9,449 nt of DNA from Eshraghiella sp964576255 (GCA_964576255.1 CAZNUK010000077.1:1-9449); one strand, 5' to 3'. Positions 1 through 5,825 are shown, counted from the stretch's first letter. The notes: generated by a model not told the origin, from the sequence alone. Translations and numbers: made by a program.

Positions 1-392
1 GATATTTTACCCGTTCAGGGAACACAGAAAAACTTGCGAAGGCAGTTGCAGAGGCAGTAGGAGTGGAGGCACTCAGTATCAACGAGCCACTCAATGAGAA
101 AGCAGATATTTTATTTCTCGGTTGCTCATACTATGCGTTTGACATAGATGTGGCAGTTAAGGAATTTATTATAAACAACAAGGACAATATTGGCAAAATT
201 GTATGCGTGGGAAGCTCTGCCATGATGAAGTCTATGTACAGACCTGTTAACAGGGTTGCCAAGAAGGTGGGAGTTCCTGTTGCCAAAGAGGAATTTCATT
301 GCCACGGCAGATTTAAGAATGTTCATGTGGGCAAGCCTGATGAAGAAGATTTGAAGAAGGCTGCGGAGTTTGCAAAGGCGGTAATTAAGTAG
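1..392 (+). CDS. Flavodoxin-fold protein, 3' part (gene starts before the window)
   Basis: The reading frame is open from base 3 to the TAG stop at 390-392, giving 129 visible residues; no upstream stop is seen, so the true start lies outside the window. The visible part opens with YFTRSGNTEKLA, which matches the FMN phosphate-binding loop of flavodoxins (aromatic residue, then T/S-x-S/T-G-N-T). A second strand follows (ADILFLGCSYYAFDID), then a third (GKIVCVGSSAM). This is the expected alternating strand/helix order, but the protein is short and may be a minimal flavodoxin-like domain rather than a full electron-carrier flavodoxin. The likely role is FMN binding and electron transfer in the cytosol; the partner is unknown. 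A GTG at 63 is in frame but lies inside the domain after the FMN loop, so it is not the start. The MATE gene follows after 12 bases and its ribosome binding site overlaps this stop codon, which suggests one transcript. Confidence 0.85.
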   Translation, partial: YFTRSGNTEKLAKAVAEAVGVEALSINEPLNEKADILFLGCSYYAFDIDVAVKEFIINNKDNIGKIVCVGSSAMMKSMYRPVNRVAKKVGVPVAKEEFHCHGRFKNVHVGKPDEEDLKKAAEFAKAVIK

Positions 393-404
393 GAGTACAC
401 ATAA

Positions 405-1745
405 ATGGATAACAAACAGGATTTTACACAGGGAAGTATATTTGGAAAGATTATGAAGTTTATGCTGCCCATATTGGGCGCCCTTGTTTTGCAGGCTATG
501 TATGGGGCGGTGGATATGCTCATAGTTGGCCGTTTTGGTTCTAATGCGGGAATTTCCGCCGTGTCCACAGGAAGTCAGATTATGAATATGGTAACCTTCG
601 TGCTGAGCCAGTTGTCAGCGGGAGTTATGATTCTCATAGGAAGATATCTTGGAGAAAAGAGAAATGAGAAAATAGGCAAGCTTATAGGCAACGCGGTTGC
701 TTTTTTTCTTGTGATTTCAGCGGTATTGACGGTGCTTTTAGTGGTGTTTGCAGAGCCGATTGCTATTCTTATGCAGGCGCCGAAGGAAGCGGTGAAGTTG
801 ACAGCACAGTATATTCGTATATGCGGTGCGGGTTGTCTTTTTGTGGTTTTTTATAATCTGATAAGCTGTATTTTCAGAGGACTTGGTAATTCCAAGCTGC
901 CCCTTTTATTTGTGGGAATTGCATGTGTAGTTAATATTGTTGGAGATTTGGTGCTGGTGGCAGGACTTGAGCTGGATGTGGCAGGTGCCGCAATTGCAAC
1001 AGTTGCAGCTCAGGCGGTTAGTGTTATGTTGTCACTTGTGATTATTAGAAGGCAGAAGCTTCCATTTGCTTTTTCCAAAAAGCTTATTGCTTTTGGTGAT
1101 GAGATAAGAGCCTTTGTGCGAGTTGGGGCACCGCTTGCATTGCAGGAGTTTTTGACCAGCGTTTCTTTTCTGGCGTTATGTGCGTTTATTAATCGTATAG
1201 GACTTGATGCCTCAAATGGATACGGAATTGCCCAAAAAATTACTTCATTTATTATGCTTATTCCTGGGGCGATAATTCAGTGTATGGCATCCTTTGTGGC
1301 ACAAAATGTTGGTGCGGGCAAAGAAGACAGAGCGAGAAAAGGAATGTTTTATGGTATGGGGGTTGGTGCAGCAGTTGGTGTTGTTATTGCTGTTTTTGTA
1401 TTCTTTAAAGGGGATTTGGTTGCAGGACTGTTTTCGCAAAATTCGGCAGATATTTTGAGAGCCTTTGAGTATCTTAAGGGCTTTGCACCGGAAGCGGTGC
1501 TTACAAGTATTCTGTTTAGTTTGATGGGATATTTTAACGGACATATGAAATCGAATTTTGTAATGATTCAGGGGATTGCTCAGGCATTTCTTATTCGTCT
1601 GCCAATTTCCTATGTTATGAGTATACAAGAAAATCCCTCACTTACCGGAATTGGACTTGCAGTTCCAATTTCAACAGTTGTGGGGATTGTAGCTTGTGTT
1701 ATATATTATCGACGGATGCAGGCTACTCTAAATCCAAAAAAGTAG
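405..1745 (+). CDS. MATE family multidrug/cation efflux transporter
   Basis: This is a 446-residue polytopic membrane protein, the usual length for MATE transporters, with about twelve hydrophobic segments arranged as two related halves. The first half starts with the typical region around LGALVLQAMYGAVDMLIVGR. The second half starts near residue 237 with VGAPLALQEFLTSVSFLAL and contains SFVAQNVGAGKEDRAR, the loop that recurs after the equivalent helices in this family. Family members export cationic drugs or metabolites in exchange for Na+ or H+; the substrate cannot be read from the sequence. The start at 405 is supported by AGGAG at 391-395, which overlaps the stop of the flavodoxin gene, so the two are probably translated from one mRNA. 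Its 3' end overlaps the end of the oppositely oriented ProX-like gene by 23 bases, and no terminator is visible for it. Confidence 0.93.
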   Translation: MDNKQDFTQGSIFGKIMKFMLPILGALVLQAMYGAVDMLIVGRFGSNAGISAVSTGSQIMNMVTFVLSQLSAGVMILIGRYLGEKRNEKIGKLIGNAVAFFLVISAVLTVLLVVFAEPIAILMQAPKEAVKLTAQYIRICGAGCLFVVFYNLISCIFRGLGNSKLPLLFVGIACVVNIVGDLVLVAGLELDVAGAAIATVAAQAVSVMLSLVIIRRQKLPFAFSKKLIAFGDEIRAFVRVGAPLALQEFLTSVSFLALCAFINRIGLDASNGYGIAQKITSFIMLIPGAIIQCMASFVAQNVGAGKEDRARKGMFYGMGVGAAVGVVIAVFVFFKGDLVAGLFSQNSADILRAFEYLKGFAPEAVLTSILFSLMGYFNGHMKSNFVMIQGIAQAFLIRLPISYVMSIQENPSLTGIGLAVPISTVVGIVACVIYYRRMQATLNPKK

Positions 1746-2259
1746 CTTCGCAACCGATTTTAGGTAAGAATTTATTAAAAACCGCTTTGGTGGATATTTT
1801 GATACTGCTGGTGTTAATGCATGGGTGACATGCAAAAAACTCATCCTGTAGCATGTCAGAATCCACCAGAAGGCGGACTTTTTTATTATGGTCGTTCATA
1901 AGTCCCATAATGCTTACGGAACCGGGAGTTATGTCAAGGTATTCAAGCAAAAATTCCTCAGGTGCAAAAGACAGGCGGGCAACCCCTAGCTGCTTTGAGA
2001 CAACTTTGGTCTGGAATTTTTTGTGCCCCGGCATAACCAGAAGATAAAAGTTGGTTTTCTGAGTGTTGCATAAAAACAAGTTTTTACATATGGCGGTGCC
2101 CAGAACTTTTTCTACATCATGACATGCCTCAATAGTCATTGCCGGCTCATGGTCAACTCTCCAATATTCTATTTTAAGCTCATCCAAAAGGTCGTAGGTT
2201 CGAACCTCCTTATCAAGGCGGCGTTCCTTGGTTATAGGGCGTCCTTTGTGTAATTCCAC
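1723..2259 (-). CDS. YbaK/ProX-type aminoacyl-tRNA deacylase (Pro-tRNA editing), GTG start
   Basis: The 178-residue protein matches the free-standing editing domain of the YbaK/ProX (INS-like) family, which hydrolyses mischarged tRNA(Pro), usually Ala- or Cys-tRNA(Pro), in the cytosol. Visible family features are CKNLFLCN with the conserved lysine at residue 59, the LLVMPGHKKFQTK strand-turn at 73-85, the GVARLSFAPEE segment at 92-102, PGSVSIMGL at 112-120 and CHPCINT at 144-150. The frame is open further upstream to an ATG at 2364, but the chosen start is the GTG at 2257-2259: GGAGGT sits 7 bases before it, a promoter lies just outside, and the extra 35 residues would be hydrophobic and unlike the family. 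Which mischarged tRNA it clears cannot be settled here. It stands alone, divergent from the 194-residue gene and convergent with the MATE gene. Confidence 0.9.
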   Translation of the reverse strand: MELHKGRPITKERRLDKEVRTYDLLDELKIEYWRVDHEPAMTIEACHDVEKVLGTAICKNLFLCNTQKTNFYLLVMPGHKKFQTKVVSKQLGVARLSFAPEEFLLEYLDITPGSVSIMGLMNDHNKKVRLLVDSDMLQDEFFACHPCINTSSIKISTKAVFNKFLPKIGCEATFLDLE

Positions 2260-2266
2260 GCTTTTT

Positions 2267-2272
2267 ACCTCC
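2267..2272 (-). promoter_or_regulatory. Ribosome binding site that fixes the GTG start of the ProX-like gene
   Basis: On the minus strand this reads GGAGGT and lies 7 bases before the GTG at 2259. No comparable site precedes the upstream ATG at 2364, so this decides the start. Confidence 0.8.
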
Positions 2273-2291
2273 AAAATCAAGTATCGCAACA

Positions 2292-2320
2292 AGTTTAGCA
2301 CAAAAAATATGTAAAGTAAA
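2292..2320 (-). promoter_or_regulatory. Probable promoter of the ProX-like gene
   Basis: On the minus strand there is TTTACT (2315-2320), a 17-base spacer and TAAACT (2292-2297). TGC directly precedes the -10, making it an extended -10 element like the others in this window. Transcription would begin near 2285, leaving a leader of about 25 bases before the GTG at 2259. That rules out use of the ATG at 2364. Confidence 0.5.
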
Positions 2321-2322
2321 TT

Positions 2323-2334
2323 GGTTATATAACC
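2323..2334. repeat. Perfect 12-base palindrome in the divergent intergenic region
   Basis: GGTTATATAACC is its own reverse complement, and the flanking AT/AT bases extend the symmetry to 18 bases with one T-G position. It lies just upstream of the -35 of the ProX-like gene and about 50 bases before the 194-residue gene. The position suits an operator for one or both, but no regulator is encoded nearby. Confidence 0.4.
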
Positions 2335-2386
2335 GATATATATTTTAGAAAAGGAGTTCTGCACATAAAGCCAGGGAGGCGATTAT

Positions 2387-2971
2387 ATGAAAATTGAAAA
2401 TAATACGGCACGTTTTACGGACCCTGGTAATACTTTTACCGGTACCAAAAAAGTAATGCTGACAGAGTATATTGATTATTTGACTGCTGTCAATAAGGGT
2501 AAGCTTACTGTAGATGGCGTGACTCTGGAGTTATCCGAGGAAGCAAAAGAAGCTATTAGAAAAGCAGAAGAGGAGCGTTTCAATAAGCAGGAAGAAATTA
2601 ATAAATTCAATGCGGCAATGCACAATGCCAATGTGGCTAAGCAACAGGGTGAAGTTATAGAGGAAGAATTTGATAATCAGGCAAGAGCATTAGAGATAGC
2701 CAGAAGAATTTCTGAGGGCGGACACGTGCCTTATCAGGATGAACAGCTTTTGTTGGAATACAGTGATAAGCTGTATCAGATGGCAAAACAAGCAGCAATT
2801 CTTGCAAAAGAGCATGAGAAATATGACACCTTAGTTCCGGAGGAAGAGCAGACTGAGGAAACCGATGTGGATGAAGGTAAAATTAATGAACAGAATCAGG
2901 TTCAGGTGGAAGTCACCGCGGGAGAGAGTGTTGTGGTGGAAGCTACTGTAATTAGTAACCCTATTTGTTAA
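2387..2971 (+). CDS. Uncharacterised helical, charged protein (194 aa)
   Basis: I cannot assign a function. The protein has no signal peptide or membrane segment and is probably cytosolic. Residues 1-24 are polar and rich in Thr/Asn. Residues 38-60 hold TVDGVTLELSEEAKEAIRKA, a short strand or turn leading into a helix. Residues 50-105 are strongly helical and rich in Glu, Lys, Ala and Gln, with coiled-coil character. Residues 106-141 contain RRISEGGHVPYQDEQLLLEY and then SDKLYQMAKQAA; I recall a similar R-R-I-x-x-G-x-x-V-P-x-x-D-E motif in other uncharacterised Lachnospiraceae proteins, but cannot confirm it. Residues 150-194 are an acidic tail ending in a Val-rich stretch. The start is supported by GGGAGG about 9 bases upstream. 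It is probably transcribed alone, because a terminator begins in its last codons. The V-x-L-S-x-E-A motif near residue 46 resembles one in the 237-residue protein at 6503. Confidence 0.8.
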   Translation: MKIENNTARFTDPGNTFTGTKKVMLTEYIDYLTAVNKGKLTVDGVTLELSEEAKEAIRKAEEERFNKQEEINKFNAAMHNANVAKQQGEVIEEEFDNQARALEIARRISEGGHVPYQDEQLLLEYSDKLYQMAKQAAILAKEHEKYDTLVPEEEQTEETDVDEGKINEQNQVQVEVTAGESVVVEATVISNPIC

Positions 2972-2998
2972 TGTTGGCATAACAAATGGGGCTATTTT
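2959..2998 (+). terminator. Intrinsic terminator overlapping the end of the 194-aa gene
   Basis: CCCTATTTGTTA (2959-2970) pairs with TAACAAATGGGG (2980-2991) over 12 positions, one of them a T-G wobble, around a 9-base loop. CTATTTT follows. The left arm contains the last codons and part of the TAA stop, so the hairpin forms only after the ribosome has cleared the end of the gene. The T tract is modest. Confidence 0.6.
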
Positions 2999-3023
2999 GG
3001 TGATTTTGCATATGGACATATGG

Positions 3024-3052
3024 TATACATGGTAGTAACATTAAGGTATAGT
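3024..3052 (+). promoter_or_regulatory. Possible promoter of the lysozyme gene
   Basis: TATACA (3024-3029), a 17-base spacer and TATAGT (3047-3052) fall between the preceding terminator and the lysozyme start, where a promoter is expected. The -35 match is weak and the region is generally AT-rich, so this is tentative. If right, starts before about 3059 would lie outside the mRNA. Confidence 0.3.
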
Positions 3053-3094
3053 TTTGAACGTGAGGAGTTACAATTTAATACTTTTGGAGAAAGG

Positions 3095-4954
3095 ATGGGT
3101 GATATGAAAAAACTGATATCACAAAAAGTCGTTTCTATTTTGCTTGCATTGGTTGTCGTGCTTGGGGGTATTTCTTTTTCGAAAACTGAGGCATATGCGG
3201 CAACAGGTTATGACAGGGGTTATGTTGGCGGCAGAGTAGGAAACAATAGCTCAACAGTTTATGCTTATGGAGTTGATGTATCTTCATGGCAGGGTTACAA
3301 TCTTGATTTTAACAAGCTCAAGAGCGCGGGGTATAGTTACGTTATTTTAAGATGCGGAACTACATATGGTAAGGACAGTTGTTTTGAGACTAATTATGCT
3401 AAGGCTAAGGCGGCAGGAATGGGTGTAGGAGTATATTATTATTCTTATGCACTTAATACCTCACAAGCACTTACAGATGCCAATAATTGTCTTAACTGGA
3501 TTAGCGGTAAGACCTTTGAATATCCGGTTTATTTTGATTACGAGGATCCATCTCAGGATTCTCTTAGTAGTACCACCGCTAAGAACATTTGTCTGAAATT
3601 TATGGACACAGTTGCGGCCAATGGATATCTGGTGGGAATGTACACAGGACTTTACAAGTCCCAGAATATTCCTACTAGCGAAATTTGCAGCAAATATGAA
3701 TTCTGGGTTGCTGCGTATTATAACGATGGCTTATACAGGGGAACAAGAGGAAGTACTACATTCTCCCAGATAAGTGGAATGTATCAGTACACCTCAACTA
3801 ACTATATTAAAGGCATAGGACCTTTAGATACCAATGTGTGTTATAAGGATTATCCTTCGATTGTCAAGACATATGGTTTTAATGGATATAGCCCGACTAT
3901 ATCATCAACAGGAGGTTCAACAACTACAGGCACCACAAGTGTAAGCACGAGCTTTAGTACGGATCAGACTTTGCAAAAGGGTAACATAAATGCACAGGTT
4001 GGAAATCTCCAGACAGACCTTAAGGTCTTTGGGTATTATACATTAGCTGTTGATAATGATTTTGGCAGTGGAACATATAATGCGGTAGTGCAGTATCAGC
4101 GAGATAATAATCTTGCGGTGGACGGAATTGCCGGACCGGAGACACTTAAGTCTCTTGTGGGCAAGTCGGTGGAATTACAGAAGAATTTATTTGATCTGGG
4201 CTATTATAATGGAGCTCTCACAGGTGTTCTTGATAGTGACTCTGTGACAGCTATTAAGGATTTCCAGAAAGCGAAGGGCCTTACTCAGAGCGGAATTGCT
4301 GATGCAGCTACACTTAGTGCAGTTGCCACAGCTATTAAGGAGCACGATGCACTGTATTATCCAAGATGTGGTTCGTCCTATACATCATTATATCCGGCAT
4401 TTGAGTCTTTGGAAATAAGCTGTGATTGGGAGCTTCATCAGCAGATAGCAGCTGTTAATGGAATTAAGGATTTTACAGGAACAGCGGCACAGAATACACA
4501 ATTGCTTAACCTTCTTAAGCAGGGCAAGCTTTTGAAACCAGGCGCGGTTGAGTATTTCCCACAGTGTGGTTCAAGCTATACATCATTGTATCCGGCGTTT
4601 GAGTCCCTGGGAATCAGCTGTGATTGGGAATACCATAAGAAAATAGCTGAAGTTAACGGAATTACAGATTTTACGGGAACAGCAGCACAGAATACAGAGC
4701 TTCTCAATCTTCTTAAGCAGGGTAAGCTTATTAAACCGGAAGGAGAGATGCCGGCTGTAGTATATTATTTCCCACAGTGTGGTTCAAGCTATACATCATT
4801 GTATCCGGCGTTTGAGTCCCTGGGAATCAGCTGTGATTGGGAATACCATAAGAAGATAGCTGCGGCTAACGGAATTACTAATTTTACCGGAACGGCAGCA
4901 CAGAATACACAGCTACTCAATCTTCTTAAGCAGGGAAAATTGATTAAACCATAA
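3095..4954 (+). CDS. Secreted GH25 lysozyme (muramidase) with two peptidoglycan-binding repeats and three C-terminal 62-residue repeats
   Basis: The 619-residue product is a cell-wall hydrolase acting outside the membrane on the N-acetylmuramyl-beta-1,4-N-acetylglucosamine backbone. A signal peptide covers residues 1-35: Lys-rich start, hydrophobic core VVSILLALVVVLGGISF, and probable cleavage after AYA at 35. The GH25 domain spans about 58-255, with GVDVSSWQG (Asp61) and YFDYED (Asp148, Glu150) as the conserved acidic residues of the family. A Ser/Thr-rich linker covers 266-290. Two PG_binding_1-type repeats follow at about 292-355 (VDNDFGSGTYNAVVQYQ, DGIAGPETL) and 357-411. Three near-identical 62-residue repeats close the protein at 421-482, 487-548 and 558-619; they probably bind cell wall. 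I chose ATG 3095 because GGAG lies 5 bases upstream. ATG 3104 (MKKLISQ) is nearly as good, with AAGG 9 bases before it. The frame extends to 3020 but lacks a ribosome site there. The role could be wall turnover, daughter-cell separation or attack on competitors; no holin or phage gene is near, which argues against a prophage endolysin. Confidence 0.92.
   Translation: MGDMKKLISQKVVSILLALVVVLGGISFSKTEAYAATGYDRGYVGGRVGNNSSTVYAYGVDVSSWQGYNLDFNKLKSAGYSYVILRCGTTYGKDSCFETNYAKAKAAGMGVGVYYYSYALNTSQALTDANNCLNWISGKTFEYPVYFDYEDPSQDSLSSTTAKNICLKFMDTVAANGYLVGMYTGLYKSQNIPTSEICSKYEFWVAAYYNDGLYRGTRGSTTFSQISGMYQYTSTNYIKGIGPLDTNVCYKDYPSIVKTYGFNGYSPTISSTGGSTTTGTTSVSTSFSTDQTLQKGNINAQVGNLQTDLKVFGYYTLAVDNDFGSGTYNAVVQYQRDNNLAVDGIAGPETLKSLVGKSVELQKNLFDLGYYNGALTGVLDSDSVTAIKDFQKAKGLTQSGIADAATLSAVATAIKEHDALYYPRCGSSYTSLYPAFESLEISCDWELHQQIAAVNGIKDFTGTAAQNTQLLNLLKQGKLLKPGAVEYFPQCGSSYTSLYPAFESLGISCDWEYHKKIAEVNGITDFTGTAAQNTELLNLLKQGKLIKPEGEMPAVVYYFPQCGSSYTSLYPAFESLGISCDWEYHKKIAAANGITNFTGTAAQNTQLLNLLKQGKLIKP
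4355..4951 (+). repeat. Three tandem copies of a 62-residue module in the lysozyme C-terminus
   Basis: The copies lie at 4355-4540, 4553-4738 and 4766-4951, separated by short linkers of 4 and 9 residues. Each runs from Y-F/Y-P-x-C-G-S-S-Y-T-S-L-Y-P-A-F-E-S-L through I-S-C-D-W-E, N-G-I-x-x-F-T-G-T-A-A-Q-N-T and ends in L-L-K-Q-G-K-L-x-K-P. Two cysteines 18 residues apart are kept in every copy (425/443, 491/509, 562/580) and could form a disulfide outside the cell. Copies two and three are identical at the DNA level for 89 bases (4553-4641 and 4766-4854), while copy one is more diverged. Confidence 0.95.
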
Positions 4955-4980
4955 TAACAAAAGTAATAATCTCCCAATTT

Positions 4981-5027
4981 CTGAATATAATGATTAGTGG
5001 TGAGAAATCATCATAGTCATTATTCAG
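4981..5027 (+). other. Imperfect stem-loop between the lysozyme gene and the next gene
   Basis: CTGAATATAATGA (4981-4993) can pair with TCATTATTCAG (5017-5027) with one bulged T, around a 23-base loop. It lies directly before the AAAGGGGGA ribosome site (5028-5036) of the gene at 5044. It is AT-rich and lacks a classical T tract immediately after the stem, so it is more likely an mRNA processing, stability or translation-control element than a terminator. Confidence 0.35.
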
Positions 5028-5043
5028 AAAGGGGGATTTTTTA

Positions 5044-5487
5044 ATGAAAAAAATATTGCCGATTATTTTTTTGCTGTCCTTGGGATTTATTAATGATGGT
5101 TGTGCGAGCATAATGGAGAATAAAAGCGCTTCAGCAGAAACTGTCAGAGAGAGGATGATTGTAACTACGGCTACACGCAATCTGTTATATAGCGAAAGCT
5201 ATACCGGAGTTGAATATTCCACAGATAAATATGATAAAACTCCGACAATGAAAATCAGCTACTATAGCGATGATAGTGCGGAAGTGAAATTTGAAATAGG
5301 TGAACAAACCGGCATATACGGAAAATATCCATATGGAGTATTTGATGATACGATATTGTATACTGGTAGTGGTGACAGTGTAACCACTTTTGCTAATGTA
5401 AACATATCCATAATGGATGGAAGGGCAACTGTAAATTTTAGTTACCCTATGGGAGAAAATGAGATAATTGTATTTGAGAAAAAATAA
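5044..5487 (+). CDS. Small exported protein of unknown function (147 aa)
   Basis: I do not recognise a family. Residues 1-22 form a secretion signal (MKK start, hydrophobic ILPIIFLLSLGF). Cleavage could follow ASA at 29-31. Cys20 in NDGC sits where a lipoprotein cysteine might be, but Asp at -2 and Asn at -3 do not fit the lipobox, so a lipid anchor is doubtful. The mature part of about 116 residues is rich in Tyr, Thr, Ser and Asp and looks like alternating beta strands (MKISYYSDDSAEVKFEIG, VNISIMDGRATVNFSY), suggesting a small all-beta extracellular domain. The start is supported by AAAGGGGGA 7 bases upstream. It lies 89 bases after the lysozyme in the same direction with no convincing promoter between, so it may share that transcript, with the stem-loop at 4981-5027 tuning expression. 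It ends just before the bidirectional terminator. Confidence 0.75.
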   Translation: MKKILPIIFLLSLGFINDGCASIMENKSASAETVRERMIVTTATRNLLYSESYTGVEYSTDKYDKTPTMKISYYSDDSAEVKFEIGEQTGIYGKYPYGVFDDTILYTGSGDSVTTFANVNISIMDGRATVNFSYPMGENEIIVFEKK

Positions 5488-5488
5488 A

Positions 5489-5519
5489 AAGAAGAGGTTG
5501 GCAGCGACAACCTCTTCTT
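5489..5519. terminator. Bidirectional intrinsic terminator between convergent genes
   Basis: AAGAAGAGGTTG (5489-5500) and CAACCTCTTCTT (5508-5519) form a perfect 12-base-pair stem with a 7-base loop GCAGCGA. Read leftwards it is followed by a T-rich run (the reverse of AAAAAATAAA at 5479-5488), a strong terminator for the 66-residue gene. Read rightwards the T content is weaker (TTCTTAATTATT), but it should still serve the 147-residue gene, whose TAA ends at 5487. Confidence 0.85.
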
Positions 5520-5530
5520 AATTATTCATA

Positions 5531-5731
5531 TTAATTCTCATCAGTTGGTGGAACGTCTACTACTACATCATCTTCTTTTTCGTTGGAGCCGTCATCTGAA
5601 ACCCAGTCTGTAGCAGCATCAACACCCGTTTTAACAGATTTAACAATTGTTTTTCCAAGAGTCTTTCCAAATCCCTTAAATGCATGACCTAAGTTCTTGC
5701 CCGTTTCTTTCCATTCCTGTTTAGTTGACAT
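5531..5731 (-). CDS. Small basic-helix/acidic-tail protein of unknown function (66 aa)
   Basis: This is a real small gene. It has a near-perfect ribosome site AAGGAGGTG (minus strand, 5737-5745) 5 bases before the ATG, a promoter upstream and a strong terminator downstream. Residues 1-40 contain evenly spaced Gly, Lys and hydrophobic positions (KNLGHAFKGFGKTLGKTIV) and could form an amphipathic basic helix able to lie on a membrane or bind nucleic acid. Residues 44-66 form an acidic tail with nine Asp/Glu. There is no signal peptide or transmembrane segment. I recall similar short proteins beginning MSTKxEWK in other Lachnospiraceae, without known function. It is a single-gene transcript, divergent from the 197/237-residue pair. 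Confidence 0.8.
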   Translation of the reverse strand: MSTKQEWKETGKNLGHAFKGFGKTLGKTIVKSVKTGVDAATDWVSDDGSNEKEDDVVVDVPPTDEN

Positions 5732-5750
5732 ATGGACACCTCCTTATTTT

Positions 5751-5773
5751 TATAGTTAAAGTCTACGACTATA
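5751..5773. repeat. Inverted repeat over the start of the 66-aa transcript
   Basis: TATAGT (5751-5756) and ACTATA (5768-5773) are an inverted pair 11 bases apart, with a second nested pair AGTC/GACT (5760-5763 and 5767-5770). They cover the -10 region of the leftward promoter, a position suited to a repressor site. The arms are short and AT-rich, so chance is possible. Confidence 0.3.
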
Positions 5774-5788
5774 ATTATTTTTTGTCAA
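5760..5788 (-). promoter_or_regulatory. Probable promoter of the 66-aa gene
   Basis: On the minus strand a consensus TTGACA (5783-5788), a 17-base spacer and TAGACT (5760-5765) point toward the gene starting at 5731. The leader would be about 20 bases and carries the strong ribosome site. Confidence 0.5.
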
Positions 5789-5793
5789 GAAAA

Positions 5794-5813
5794 CTAATTT
5801 TAAAATAAATTAG
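5794..5813. repeat. Inverted repeat overlapping the promoter of the 197/237-aa gene pair
   Basis: CTAATTT (5794-5800) and AAATTAG (5807-5813) are exact inverted copies 6 bases apart. They straddle the -35 region of the rightward promoter and lie just upstream of the leftward -35, so a protein bound here could affect both genes. Confidence 0.4.
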
Positions 5814-5825
5814 ATGTGCTATAAT
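5798..5825 (+). promoter_or_regulatory. Probable promoter of the 197/237-aa gene pair
   Basis: A consensus TATAAT (5820-5825) is directly preceded by TGC (5817-5819), an extended -10 that can work with a poor -35. The -35 is TTTTAA at 5798-5803 with a 16-base spacer. Transcription would start near 5832, leaving a leader of about 75 bases that opens with GGCGTATGCC (5835-5844), able to form a tiny hairpin. Confidence 0.55.

Noticed and set aside
1245..1628. 127-codon open frame antisense to the MATE gene
   Set aside because: Rich in His, Asn, Lys and Cys, as expected from antisense of hydrophobic codons; no start signals.
2260..2364. Upstream extension of the ProX-like gene to an ATG at 2364
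   Set aside because: The extra 35 residues are hydrophobic and unlike the family, the ATG has no good ribosome site, and the GTG at 2259 has GGAGGT at ideal spacing plus a promoter just upstream.
3009..3034. CATATGG direct repeats upstream of the lysozyme
   Set aside because: Short AT-rich repeats with no clear spacing pattern; likely chance.
3020..3094. Upstream start of the lysozyme at ATG 3020
   Set aside because: No ribosome site precedes it, and the added residues are charged and would bury the signal peptide behind an unnatural N-terminal extension.
3020..4954. Prophage endolysin or defence-linked lysozyme
   Set aside because: No holin, tail, integrase or immunity-type gene is nearby; neighbours are housekeeping or unknown chromosomal genes.
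4944..5180. 78-codon leftward open frame between the lysozyme and the 147-aa gene
   Set aside because: It lies antisense to the well-supported signal-peptide gene and has no ribosome site.
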